From Actinomycetes bacterium (GTDB lineage Bacteria; Actinomycetota; Acidimicrobiia; Acidimicrobiales; JAMCQF01), in assembly GCA_021851885.1 (NCBI GenBank), contig JAJZBS010000015.1:1-38819 (forward strand): 38,819 nt of DNA, in the 5' to 3' direction. Positions 1 to 6,827 of this stretch are shown here, piece by piece; the stretch's first letter is position 1; each line of letters begins with the position of its first letter. The notes under the pieces are model-generated. The model ran no database searches. It saw only the letters and a list, made by a program, of their open reading frames with translations, and was not told where the DNA came from. A program made the translations under genes and the position numbers.

Positions 1-876
1 GAGGACCGAGACCACTGAGGCCAGAGCGAACCTCCGGTCCCGGTAGAGCGAGAGTGAGAGCATCGGGTGATCGGAGCGTCTCTCGACGAAGACGAAGGCC
101 ACGAGCGCTACCACAGCGCCCGCCAGGCTGGCCAGGGTCGCGACAGAGGACCAGCCGAGGCTGGGAGCCTCGATGATCCCCCACAGACCCAATGCGAGCC
201 CACCCGACGAGAGCACGACGCCAGCGAGGTCGAGCTTCGGCGCGCCAGGGTCCGCGGACTCCGGGACGACCGCGAGGCCGCCGACGACCGCGAGGAGCAC
301 GACGGGGACGTTGGCGAGGAGCACCGACCCCCACCAGAACCGCTCGAGGAGCAGCCCACCGACGAGTGGCCCGATCGCCACGCCGAGCCCGAGCGCGCCC
401 GACCAGATCGCGACCGCTCGGGCGCGCTCGGCTTTCTCGGGGAACACGTCGTAGAGGATCGCCAAAGTCGTAGGCGTGAGCGTCGCGCCGCCTATGCCCA
501 TCAGGGCCCGCATTGCGATCAGCATCGAAGGTGAGGACGCTGTCGCGGCGAGGATCGAGGTCACCCCGAAGACCACGAGCCCGGCGATCATCACCTTGCG
601 CCTGCCGACCCGGTCAGCGACCCGCCCCGCGGTGAGCAGCAGGCTCCCGTAGACGAGCACGTAGGCGTCCACGATCCACTGAAGCTCCCCCGTCGAGGCA
701 TGCAGGTCGCGGCCGATGCTCGGGAGCGCGACGTTGAGCGCCGTGGTGTCCATCGCCGCGAGTGCCAGGCTCACCGAGAGGACAGCGAGGACCCAGCCCC
801 GGCGTGCCCGGCAACGCCCCGGCAGGCCCCGACAGGAGGCAGGCCCCGAAGAGCCCTGTTCGGTCGCGAGGCTCAC
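1..876 (-). CDS. DHA2-type MFS drug/metalloid exporter, 3' end cut by window edge
   Basis: The frame is open from a GTG at 876 to the first base of the window, giving 292 codons of an integral membrane transporter. After a 27-residue basic N-terminus come hydrophobic helices. The DHA2 family signature MDTTALNVALP is at residues 42-52, the loop 2-3 motif A (GRVADRVGRRK) at 84-94 and the antiporter motif C (GALGLGVAIGPLVGG) at 160-174. The family (EmrB/QacA) uses the proton gradient to export drugs. The start codon overlaps the arsI stop as GTGA, so the two are probably translated together. That suggests export of an arsenical or of the ArsI product, which is inferred from context only. Homology to a specific substrate class cannot be read from the sequence. 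Confidence 0.88.
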   Translation of the reverse strand, partial: MSLATEQGSSGPASCRGLPGRCRARRGWVLAVLSVSLALAAMDTTALNVALPSIGRDLHASTGELQWIVDAYVLVYGSLLLTAGRVADRVGRRKVMIAGLVVFGVTSILAATASSPSMLIAMRALMGIGGATLTPTTLAILYDVFPEKAERARAVAIWSGALGLGVAIGPLVGGLLLERFWWGSVLLANVPVVLLAVVGGLAVVPESADPGAPKLDLAGVVLSSGGLALGLWGIIEAPSLGWSSVATLASLAGAVVALVAFVFVERRSDHPMLSLSLYRDRRFALASVVSVL

Positions 877-1304
877 GGCGTCTTGGTATCCGGGGCGCAG
901 CACGCCGGGTCGCCGGCATCAACCGGCCCGCCGAAGTCCTCGGCGTCGGCGAGCACGACGTAGTGCTCGAAGCGCTCGCCGTCGGGGCCGGTCACCCAGA
1001 ACTTGTCCTGGCGGGCGTAGCAGCAGGTGGTGTCCTTCTCCTCGTCGACGGCCAGGCCCCCTGCAGCGAGGCGAGCCTGGTGCGCTTCGACCTCCTCGCT
1101 CGAGTCGAGCTCGACGCCCAGGTGGTTGAGGGTGCCTCCGGCCCCGGGGCTCTCGAAGAGCACCAGCTTCAAGGGCGGCTCCGCGATGGCGAAGTTGGCA
1201 TACCCGGGGCGGCGCTTGGCCGGTTCGGTGCCGAAGAGCGTGGTGTAGAAGCCGACGGCCTCCTCGAGGTCCTCGACGTTCAAGGCAAGCTGGATACGGG
1301 ACAT
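873..1304 (-). CDS. arsI: ArsI/CadI-type C-As lyase (vicinal-oxygen-chelate fold)
   Basis: This is a 143-residue protein of the glyoxalase/dioxygenase fold. ArsI proteins are Fe(II)-dependent enzymes that cleave the carbon-arsenic bond of trivalent organoarsenicals such as MAs(III). Seen here are the N-terminal IQLALNVEDLEEAVGFY strand-helix, the vicinal cysteine pair C94-C95 that binds the substrate in this family, and candidate metal ligands Q5, H61 and E113. A second CC pair is at 135-136 near the C-terminus. The related mycobacterial protein is called CadI, a cadmium-induced protein. The ATG at 1304 has AGGAGG a few bases upstream. Its 3' end overlaps the MFS gene by 4 bp (GTGA). It is divergent from arsR and shares the operator region with it. 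Confidence 0.9.
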   Translation of the reverse strand: MSRIQLALNVEDLEEAVGFYTTLFGTEPAKRRPGYANFAIAEPPLKLVLFESPGAGGTLNHLGVELDSSEEVEAHQARLAAGGLAVDEEKDTTCCYARQDKFWVTGPDGERFEHYVVLADAEDFGGPVDAGDPACCAPDTKTP

Positions 1305-1321
1305 GGTGGCCTCCTAGGTAT

Positions 1322-1370
1322 TAGATGTATGTCTCGGTAATAGGGTACGGGACTACTCGACATACGTCAA
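1322..1370. promoter_or_regulatory. ArsR-type operator pair between arsI and arsR
   Basis: TAGATGTATGTC (1322-1333) and GACATACGTCAA (1359-1370) are inverted relative to one another and closely similar (GACATACGTCAA reversed is TTGACGTATGTC). Related sequences recur in front of arsM. The spacing and placement between divergent arsenic genes fit binding sites for the adjacent ArsR repressor. Confidence 0.7.
1342..1370 (-). promoter_or_regulatory. Promoter of arsI-MFS operon
   Basis: On the minus strand, a -35 TTGACG (1370-1365) and a -10 TACCCT (1347-1342) are separated by 17 bp. The -35 box lies inside an operator-like sequence, so a bound repressor would block it. Confidence 0.6.
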
Positions 1371-1391
1371 GTGCTGTGCCAGACTGGACCC

Positions 1392-1748
1392 GTGCCGAAG
1401 TCCCTGCCGCTGATCGACCTCTCTGGGGAGATCTGCTGTGCCCCGGTGGCTGCCGGCGCGATCGGCGACGCCGACGCGCTCGAGGTCGCCCTTCGCCTGA
1501 AGGCCCTCGCTGATCCGGTGCGGGTCAAGCTGCTCTCACTGGTGCTCGCGGCCGGCGCCCCCGGCCTGCGCAACGTCGACCTCATGGAGATCCTCGGGCT
1601 CTCGGATGCCACCGTGAGCCACCATCTCGGCCAGCTGCACCGGGCCGGGTTCCTCACCAGGGAGCGCAGCGGGAGGAGCGTCTTCTACGCGGCCGATCGC
1701 GCTGGGCTGGCTGCGCTGGTGCGGGTGATCGACCCGAACTGCTGCTGA
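1392..1748 (+). CDS. arsR: ArsR-family arsenite-responsive repressor
   Basis: This is a 118-residue winged-helix repressor that releases its operator when As(III) binds. The start is taken as GTG 1392. From there the N-terminal cysteine pair falls at C15-C16 (EICCAP), matching the C15/C16 arrangement known from the Corynebacterium glutamicum type ArsR. A GTG at 1371 would add seven residues. A second pair, C117-C118, ends the protein (PNCC). The HTH recognition region (SDATVSHHLGQLHRAG) is at residues 71-86. It is divergent from arsI and followed by arsM after 103 bp that holds a second operator set. It probably controls both transcription units. The two cysteine pairs make the exact metalloid-binding geometry uncertain. 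Confidence 0.92.
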   Translation: MPKSLPLIDLSGEICCAPVAAGAIGDADALEVALRLKALADPVRVKLLSLVLAAGAPGLRNVDLMEILGLSDATVSHHLGQLHRAGFLTRERSGRSVFYAADRAGLAALVRVIDPNCC

Positions 1749-1781
1749 GCCGCTTGGTTGCCCCACGACTTGCCCCACCCC

Positions 1782-1831
1782 TTGACGTACATCTAGGTGA
1801 ATGTTACGGTAACAGCTAGGCATACGTCTAG
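1782..1831 (+). promoter_or_regulatory. arsM promoter with ArsR-type operators
   Basis: A -35 TTGACG (1782-1787) and a -10 TACGGT (1805-1810) are spaced by 17 bp. The -35 is part of TTGACGTACATCTAG (1782-1796), and a second operator-like sequence, CTAGGCATACGTCTAG (1816-1831), lies just past the expected start of transcription. Both resemble the sites at 1322-1370, so arsM and arsI are likely under the same repressor. Confidence 0.68.
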
Positions 1832-1851
1832 TAGCTGTTTGGGAGGGAGCC

Positions 1852-2664
1852 ATGTCCGCCGACATCCCCGAGACTGCCGACATCCGCGAGACCGTCAGGC
1901 GCCACTACGCCGCCGCGGCAAACCACTTCAGGACTGGTGAGCACCACGAAACCCGAGGGGCGGCACCACCGTGTTGTGACGTTGGTGCTGACCCATCCGC
2001 TGCTGGGCATGCGACCGAGGTCGCCTTCGGTGCCGCACTCTACGGCCCCGACGCCTCCGGCCAGCTGCCCGAGGCCGCCATAGCTGCGTCACTTGGCTGT
2101 GGCGTGCCGACTGCGATGGCCGACCTGCGCCCCGGCGAGACCGTCCTCGACCTCGGCTCCGGTGCCGGAGCAGACGTGCTCATCTCAGCTCGGCGCGTCG
2201 CCCCAGGGGGCCGGGCGATCGGGCTCGACATGACCACCGAGATGCTCGAGTTCGCACGGCGCAATGCCGAGGAGTCGGGTGTCACCAACGTCGAGTTCCT
2301 CCAGGGCTACCTCGAGGACATCCCCTTGCCCGACGGGAGCGTCGATGTCGTCATCTCCAACTGCGTCATCAACCTCGCCGGTGACAAGCGCCTCGTGCTC
2401 GCCGAAGCCGCCCGAGTCCTTCGCCCCGGTGGGCGCGTAGCCGTCTCCGACGTCATCGCCGAGGAGGACATGGACGATGCCACACGCGAAGACATGGCAC
2501 GCTGGACCGGCTGCATCGCCGGAGCCCTCACCCACGAGGAGTACCGCGCCGCTCTCGCCGCCGCCGGCCTCGTGGACGTCGAGATCACCGAGACCCACCG
2601 AGTACACGACAAGGCTGCATCTGGCATCATCCGCGCCCGCAAGCCCGAGGTGGGCGAGGCGTAG
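1852..2664 (+). CDS. arsM: ArsM arsenite S-adenosylmethionine methyltransferase
   Basis: This 270-residue cytosolic enzyme transfers methyl groups from SAM to As(III), giving methylated and partly volatile arsenicals. The Rossmann SAM-binding motif [11 protein letters not shown] is at 98-108 and the acidic GLDM at 124-127. The family cysteines are present: C41-C42 in an N-terminal CCD, C83 (LGCGVP), C171 (SNCVINL) and C221 (GCIAGAL). C83, C171 and C221 correspond to the three arsenic ligands of characterised ArsM enzymes. The ATG at 1852 is preceded by GGGAGG. The promoter in front of it carries ArsR-like operators. The next gene follows after 9 bp and is probably co-transcribed. Confidence 0.94.
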   Translation: MSADIPETADIRETVRRHYAAAANHFRTGEHHETRGAAPPCCDVGADPSAAGHATEVAFGAALYGPDASGQLPEAAIAASLGCGVPTAMADLRPGETVLDLGSGAGADVLISARRVAPGGRAIGLDMTTEMLEFARRNAEESGVTNVEFLQGYLEDIPLPDGSVDVVISNCVINLAGDKRLVLAEAARVLRPGGRVAVSDVIAEEDMDDATREDMARWTGCIAGALTHEEYRAALAAAGLVDVEITETHRVHDKAASGIIRARKPEVGEA

Positions 2665-2673
2665 GGCGGCGGC

Positions 2674-3396
2674 ATGTCACGCGACCGCCCAGACGGGACC
2701 GGCCGTCCTCGGCCGCCAGACAGTCCCGGGGCCACCTGGCGTTCCCAGATACTGGAAGTGCACACCCCGCCAGAATCCGTTCCCGCCATCTACTCGCGCA
2801 TCGCGCCCGTCTACGAGTTCTGGGCGCGACTGGCCGAGTCGAAGGCACGCCGAGCGGTCCTCGCCCGGTCCAGGGTTCGCGACGGCGAGGCCGTACTCGA
2901 GGTCGCTACGGGCACCGGGGTCCAGCTCGTCGCGTTGGCCCGAGCCAATCCTTCGGGCCAGGTGGTCGGCGTGGAGCTGGCAGACGGCATGCTCGCCCAA
3001 ACCCGCCGACGTCTGCGCTCTGGCGGCCTATCGGGCCGGGTTGCCCTCGAGCGTGCTGATGCCCGCATCCTGCCATTCGCCGACACGAGCTTCGACCTGG
3101 TCGTCTGCTGCTACCTGCTCGATCTGTTACCCCGGGACGACATCCCGGTGGTGTTGTCGGAACTGAAGCGAGTGCTGCGCCCGGGTGGGCGCCTGGTGCT
3201 TGCTGACATGACCATCGGAGAGCGGGCCACGCATCGCCTGTGGGACGCCCTCTATCAGCGCGGGATCGTCCTCACTGCCAACTGCCGCGGCGTGCTCGCT
3301 GCCCCGGTGCTCGAGGATCTCGGTTATCACTCTGTGGAGCGCGAGTACCTCTCACAGATGCTCTTCCCCACCGAAGTCGTAGTAGCGCGCAGGTGA
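2674..3396 (+). CDS. Class I SAM-dependent methyltransferase (UbiE/MenG-like)
   Basis: The protein has 240 residues. The sequence shows a UbiE-like N-terminal IYSRIAPVYEFWARLAESKARR (from residue 39), motif I VLEVATGTGVQL at 74-85, the acidic GVELADGML around 99-107, DLVVCCYLLDLLP in the middle and LRPGGRLVLADMT near 174. It lacks the ArsM cysteine set, so it is not a second arsenite methyltransferase. The substrate cannot be told. It lies 9 bp behind arsM and is most likely in the same operon, which makes an arsenic-linked role possible but unproven. Its stop codon is followed at once by the fragment of another gene, indicating a recombination joint at 3397. Confidence 0.8.
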   Translation: MSRDRPDGTGRPRPPDSPGATWRSQILEVHTPPESVPAIYSRIAPVYEFWARLAESKARRAVLARSRVRDGEAVLEVATGTGVQLVALARANPSGQVVGVELADGMLAQTRRRLRSGGLSGRVALERADARILPFADTSFDLVVCCYLLDLLPRDDIPVVLSELKRVLRPGGRLVLADMTIGERATHRLWDALYQRGIVLTANCRGVLAAPVLEDLGYHSVEREYLSQMLFPTEVVVARR

Positions 3397-3543
3397 CCGA
3401 AGTGGGCGTGGGCGGTCATCTGCCTGATCTCGATCCCGTTCGGCGGGATCGTCTACCTGAGCATCGGCAAGACCCGTGACCATGCCGCCCCGCACGAACC
3501 TCCCCTGCCGCAAGTCACGTCCGACCACAGCCACTCGTCTCCC
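3397..3543 (+). pseudogene. 3' remnant of a PLDc_N-type small membrane protein gene
   Basis: Directly after the methyltransferase stop, 49 in-frame codons without a start codon encode KWAWAVICLISIPFGGIVYL, then SIGKTRDHAAPHEPPLPQ and a His/Ser-rich end. This is the second half of the phospholipase-D-nuclease N-terminal (PLDc_N) membrane domain, whose family pattern is W..i..iP..G.i.YL..GK/R. The first helix and start codon are missing, and there is no stop before the ATG of the ABC ATPase, with which it is in frame. PLDc_N genes are often found before such ABC genes in actinobacteria, so this is probably the truncated left edge of an acquired ABC cassette. Confidence 0.65.
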
Positions 3544-4515
3544 ATGACAATCCGTAAGGGTCCGCCAGGGGTGATCGAGGTCGAAGGGCTGACCAAGCGT
3601 TTCGGCTCGCTCACCGCCCTAGACGACCTGGGTTTCACGGTGCAGCCCGACCGGGTCACGGGCTTCCTCGGGCCGAACGGCGCGGGGAAGTCAACCACGA
3701 TGCGCGTGATCCTCGGGCTCGACGCCCCCACCGGCGGGCGTGCTCTGATCGCTGGCCGCGGCTACGGCCAGATCATCCGACCCTGGCGTCAAGTCGGCTC
3801 GCTGCTCGACGCCAACGCTATGCATCCGGGACGCAGCGGCTGGCAGCACCTGTGGTCCGTTGCACAGAGCAACGGGATCGGCAAACGTCGAGTGCGTGAA
3901 GTTCTCGACCTGACCGGCGTGGAGAGCGTTGCGCAGCGGCCGGTCGGGACCTTCTCACTCGGGATGAAACAGCGCCTCGGGATCGCGCTCGCGCTGCTCG
4001 GCGACCCGGCGATCCTTATCTGCGACGAGCCGGTCAACGGCCTGGACCCAGAGGGCGTCCACTGGATTCGCGAGCTGTTCAAGACGCTCGCCGCCGAGGG
4101 CCGGACGGTGTTCGTCTCCAGCTACCTGATGAGCGAGATGGCGCTCACCGCCGACCATCTCATCATCATCGGCCGCGGCCGACTCCTCGCCGACACATCC
4201 GTCGAGGACTTCATCAAGGCCAACGCTCGCTCCGATGTCCTGGTCCGCTCCCCGCAAGCCGACGCGCTCACCACCCTGCTCGCCAGCCACGGCGCCGCGA
4301 TCACCGCAGACGGCGACCACGGGCTCGCGGTGACCGGCCTCGACGCCCCGACGATCGCCGACCTCGCCGCTGCACAGGCGATCCCCGTCCACGAGCTGAC
4401 CCCGAGGCACGCGACGCTTGAGCAGGCGTACCTCGACCTCACCCAAGCAAGCGTGGACTACCCCGCGGGCGTTCCCAGCGGCAATGAGATCGACAAGGAA
4501 ACGGTGGCTTCCTGA
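3544..4515 (+). CDS. ABC transporter ATP-binding protein (BcrA-type)
   Basis: The protein has 323 residues. Walker A (GPNGAGKST) is at 43-51, the signature FSLGMKQR at 137-144 and Walker B AILICDEP at 156-163, followed by VNGLDPEG. Subfamily features such as the C-terminal extension of about 100 residues match bacitracin/lantibiotic-type exporters. The switch (H-loop) histidine expected in VSSHLMSE is a tyrosine here (VSSYLMSE, Y194), which could lower ATPase turnover. The ATG at 3544 has no clear Shine-Dalgarno because the sequence before it is the tail of a broken gene. The permease begins inside the stop (TGATG). Together they likely export a hydrophobic drug or peptide; the substrate is unknown. 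Confidence 0.9.
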   Translation: MTIRKGPPGVIEVEGLTKRFGSLTALDDLGFTVQPDRVTGFLGPNGAGKSTTMRVILGLDAPTGGRALIAGRGYGQIIRPWRQVGSLLDANAMHPGRSGWQHLWSVAQSNGIGKRRVREVLDLTGVESVAQRPVGTFSLGMKQRLGIALALLGDPAILICDEPVNGLDPEGVHWIRELFKTLAAEGRTVFVSSYLMSEMALTADHLIIIGRGRLLADTSVEDFIKANARSDVLVRSPQADALTTLLASHGAAITADGDHGLAVTGLDAPTIADLAAAQAIPVHELTPRHATLEQAYLDLTQASVDYPAGVPSGNEIDKETVAS

Positions 4516-5318
4516 TGGCCGTCCTCGACTCCGCGCCGACCGAGCGGACTCCGCCGATCACCACGCGCGTCGCCGACGTGATCGCCTCGGAGTGGACCAA
4601 GATCAGGTCGGTCCGATCGACGTACTGGCTGCTGGTCGTCGCGGCCGTCACCGCGATCGGTGGCAGCGCTCTCGTCGCCGTCTCTGAGCGGTCGAGCAGC
4701 CAGCCTCCGATCGGGGACCCGGTGGCCTGGGTCTTTATCGCCTGGCTGGAGTATCCGGTGCTCGCGGTCGGCATCCTCGGCGTGCTCAGCCTCACCAGCG
4801 AGTACGCGAGCGGGCAGATTCGCACCACCTTCGCCGCCGTCCCGCAGCGCCTCACGGTGCTGGCCGCCAAGGCCAGCGTCATCGGCATCATCGCGCTCGT
4901 CTTCGGCGAGGTGCTCGCCCTCGCCTCCTTCCCGCTCAGCCAGGCGATCCTCTCCGGCCGTCACGGCGCGACCTCACTGTCCCATCCGGGTGTGCCCGGC
5001 GAGCTGTTCGCCGCCGGCCTCTCGCTCTCTGCAATCGCGATGCTCGGCCTCGCGCTGGGCGCCATCATCCGCCACACCGCAGGGGCAGTCGCTGCGCTCC
5101 CTGCGCTGATCTACCTGCCGCTGGTCGTCTTGACCCTTCCGTATCCCTGGAACGACACCATCGGCAAGTTCACTCTGCTGATGGCCGCCTACCAGCTCGT
5201 CTCCGAGCACTCCCACACCGGCCTGCTCTCCCCGCTCCTATCGCTGGCCGTGGTCGTCGCCTGGCCCGCGGCCGGTCTGCTGACCGCCGGAGTCCTGATC
5301 CAAAGACGGGACGCCTAA
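4515..5318 (+). CDS. ABC-2 type transporter permease
   Basis: This 267-residue integral membrane protein is predicted from hydrophobic blocks to have about six helices. The first is around residues 36-56, and others lie at about 75-95, 115-140, 160-185, 190-210 and 235-260. The N-terminus is cytosolic, and VADVIASEWTKIRSVRSTYW is the typical entry of the ABC-2 permeases that pair with BcrA-type ATPases. Its ATG overlaps the ATPase stop by one base, so the two subunits are made together. It forms the membrane half of the exporter. A short AraC-type gene follows after 17 bp. Confidence 0.85.
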   Translation: MAVLDSAPTERTPPITTRVADVIASEWTKIRSVRSTYWLLVVAAVTAIGGSALVAVSERSSSQPPIGDPVAWVFIAWLEYPVLAVGILGVLSLTSEYASGQIRTTFAAVPQRLTVLAAKASVIGIIALVFGEVLALASFPLSQAILSGRHGATSLSHPGVPGELFAAGLSLSAIAMLGLALGAIIRHTAGAVAALPALIYLPLVVLTLPYPWNDTIGKFTLLMAAYQLVSEHSHTGLLSPLLSLAVVVAWPAAGLLTAGVLIQRRDA

Positions 5319-5335
5319 CTCACGGATTACCGCCC

Positions 5336-5782
5336 ATGACAACGCACTGCCCACGGTTCGACAACGCTGGCGAGGACGCAAGGAACACGAGCGGCTACCC
5401 ACGAAAAGATCAAGAATCGTCCGCTCCACGCGCGATGCGCGGAGTGCTCCGAGGTCACGTCGTCTCCGCAGTCAAAGTTCTGCGGGAGCGGATCGCCGAG
5501 CCCTGGACGCTGCAAGCGCTGGCCGAGGAAATCCATCTGTCCCGCTCTCAGCTCGTCAGAGCGTTCGATGCGACCGTCGGGGTGAGCCCGATGGCTTACC
5601 TGCGCCGGATGCGGGTCGAGCGGATGGCGCGGCTGTTGGTTTCCACGGACCTGTCGGTCGCCGAGGCTGCCCGGTCGGTGGGCTGGAGGAACCAGTTTCA
5701 CGCCAGCCAGTGTTTCCATGCCCACTACGAGGTTTCGCCTACCGAGTTCCGCCGCCAACAGACGGCCCCGCCGCTCGGGTAG
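5336..5782 (+). CDS. Short AraC-type transcriptional regulator, copy 1
   Basis: The protein has 148 residues. Almost all of it is the AraC/XylS DNA-binding domain with two helix-turn-helix units (LQALAEEIHLSRSQLVRAF, then SVAEAARSVGWRNQFHASQC). There is no N-terminal ligand-binding domain. A start at ATG 5435 would remove a poorly conserved 33-residue leader. The second copy at 12,000-12,416 shares most of the domain, with identical DNA runs of 28 bp (5608-5635 and 12,239-12,266) and 32 bp (5681-5712 and 12,312-12,343). It is last in the ABC gene group and is a candidate activator of it or of the element. What it senses is unknown. Confidence 0.85.
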   Translation: MTTHCPRFDNAGEDARNTSGYPRKDQESSAPRAMRGVLRGHVVSAVKVLRERIAEPWTLQALAEEIHLSRSQLVRAFDATVGVSPMAYLRRMRVERMARLLVSTDLSVAEAARSVGWRNQFHASQCFHAHYEVSPTEFRRQQTAPPLG

Positions 5783-5834
5783 CGGCGGTCCCTCTACGTC
5801 AACCCCCGGACAGTCATCCTTGGGTGCGGTCAGG

Positions 5835-6209
5835 TCAGTTTGCTGCGGGGCCGATGTGGTCGGCGGCGACCACGATCGCGACCATTGCGTCGTCCAGGGC
5901 TTGGTCGATGTCGGCCATGTGCTCGGGGTCCTCAGAGATCCGGTCACGGGTCGCGACGACGCAGAACCCGACCCTATGAACGGCCACGTGGTCCAGTAGG
6001 CGGCGCAGGCCGGGGCGGTCAATGCTCATCCCCGAGTAGCCGACATCAATGAACTCGTCGGCCATCCGCAACCTGAGACGGTCGGCGGCGAGCACGATCT
6101 GCGCCTGCTGGCGTTCTACCTGACGTTCCGCCTCGTCGGTGGTGGTGGGGGCGACGCGGATATAGGAGACGGCGGGCAGGTCGCTCGGGGACCAGTCCTC
6201 GGCGCTCAT
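5835..6209 (-). CDS. Resolvase-like protein lacking the catalytic serine
   Basis: This 124-residue protein has the fold pattern of the serine recombinase catalytic domain: AVSYIRV at 13-19, DVGYSGMSIDRPGLRRLLD at 55-73 and ATRDRISED at 86-94. It has no DNA-binding domain or zinc ribbon. In active resolvases the sequence after YxRV is S(T); here it is A20-P21, so the nucleophile is absent. Its ATG overlaps the upstream membrane-protein stop as ATGA, and it ends the leftward relaxase operon. It may be a regulatory or structural relic, for example forming inactive dimers with the element's recombinase. That is a guess. Confidence 0.72.
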   Translation of the reverse strand: MSAEDWSPSDLPAVSYIRVAPTTTDEAERQVERQQAQIVLAADRLRLRMADEFIDVGYSGMSIDRPGLRRLLDHVAVHRVGFCVVATRDRISEDPEHMADIDQALDDAMVAIVVAADHIGPAAN

Positions 6210-6601
6210 GACGCCTGAGCGGCCGGTGCCCGAACGTCCATGCGCCCGGCCTCGCGGTCGGTGGCATGGGTGCGCTGCCAGTCACGCAGCAGCATCTTCT
6301 CGTGGTGGCGGACCCGCAGCAACCGGACCACCGAGACCGGAATCAGCACGGCCAAGCGCAGGGTGTTCCAGAACCCGACGATGAAGAACAGGTTGACCCA
6401 GCCCGGCCCGCCGTCGCGGACGATCGTGCCGGTGGCGACCATCAGCAGCCCGTAGAAGGCGACTCCGGCGAGGCCGACGAGCGGCCCCCACTTGATCCCG
6501 GTGCGCGTGTGGACCCGGCGGATGACGATGTTGCTCGGGCAGAACCGCTGCAACAGACCGTAGATGCGGGCGCTCAGTGCCCAACTGGCTACGAAGATCA
6601 T
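6206..6601 (-). CDS. Small membrane protein of the relaxase operon, unknown function
   Basis: The protein has 131 residues. Two hydrophobic segments are seen, about residues 38-60 (WGPLVGLAGVAFYGLLMVAT) and 69-95 (VNLFFIVGFWNTLRLAVLIPVSVV). A basic region RLLRVRHHEKMLLRDWQR and a polar tail follow. Similar short actinobacterial proteins are sometimes labelled sulfate permease, but nothing here supports transport of sulfate. The start ATG 6601 has GAAAGAGG upstream. The gene sits between the relaxase and the resolvase-like gene and overlaps the latter by 4 bp. The place in the operon suggests a role linked to transfer at the membrane; this is inference. Confidence 0.6.
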   Translation of the reverse strand: MIFVASWALSARIYGLLQRFCPSNIVIRRVHTRTGIKWGPLVGLAGVAFYGLLMVATGTIVRDGGPGWVNLFFIVGFWNTLRLAVLIPVSVVRLLRVRHHEKMLLRDWQRTHATDREAGRMDVRAPAAQAS

Positions 6602-6724
6602 GACGGCCTCTTTCTGGCGGACGCGCGCAGCGCGTCAGTTGCGGGAGGCAGTCCAGAAAGAAAAGGCAACCCAGCCGAAGCGGGTGCGGCGCCGAAGCGT
6701 CGATGACATAATCTGCCGCCACCC

Positions 6725-6753
6725 AGGATAGCGCGGCGGGTGGGCAGATGGAA
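6725..6753 (-). promoter_or_regulatory. Candidate promoter upstream of the small membrane protein gene
   Basis: On the minus strand, TTCCAT (6753-6748) and TATCCT (6730-6725) are 17 bp apart. The -10 with its flanks (TATCCTGG) is the same as one found upstream of the serine recombinase at 35,433. A 227-bp gap separates the relaxase stop from the next start at 6601, enough for a separate transcript with a ~115-nt leader. Confidence 0.4.
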
Positions 6754-6827
6754 CCCGTGGATGGCCCGGCGTGGATCACGGCCGAGCGGCTTGCTTCTCG
6801 GCTGTTACACGGGGGCCCGCGTGGGTG

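Noticed and set aside
6602-6827. oriT in the gap behind the relaxase gene
   Set aside because: An imperfect inverted repeat (CTGCCGCCACCC with GGGTGGGCAG, 6715-6747) is present, but there is no recognisable nic sequence, and the gap is equally explained by a promoter and leader.
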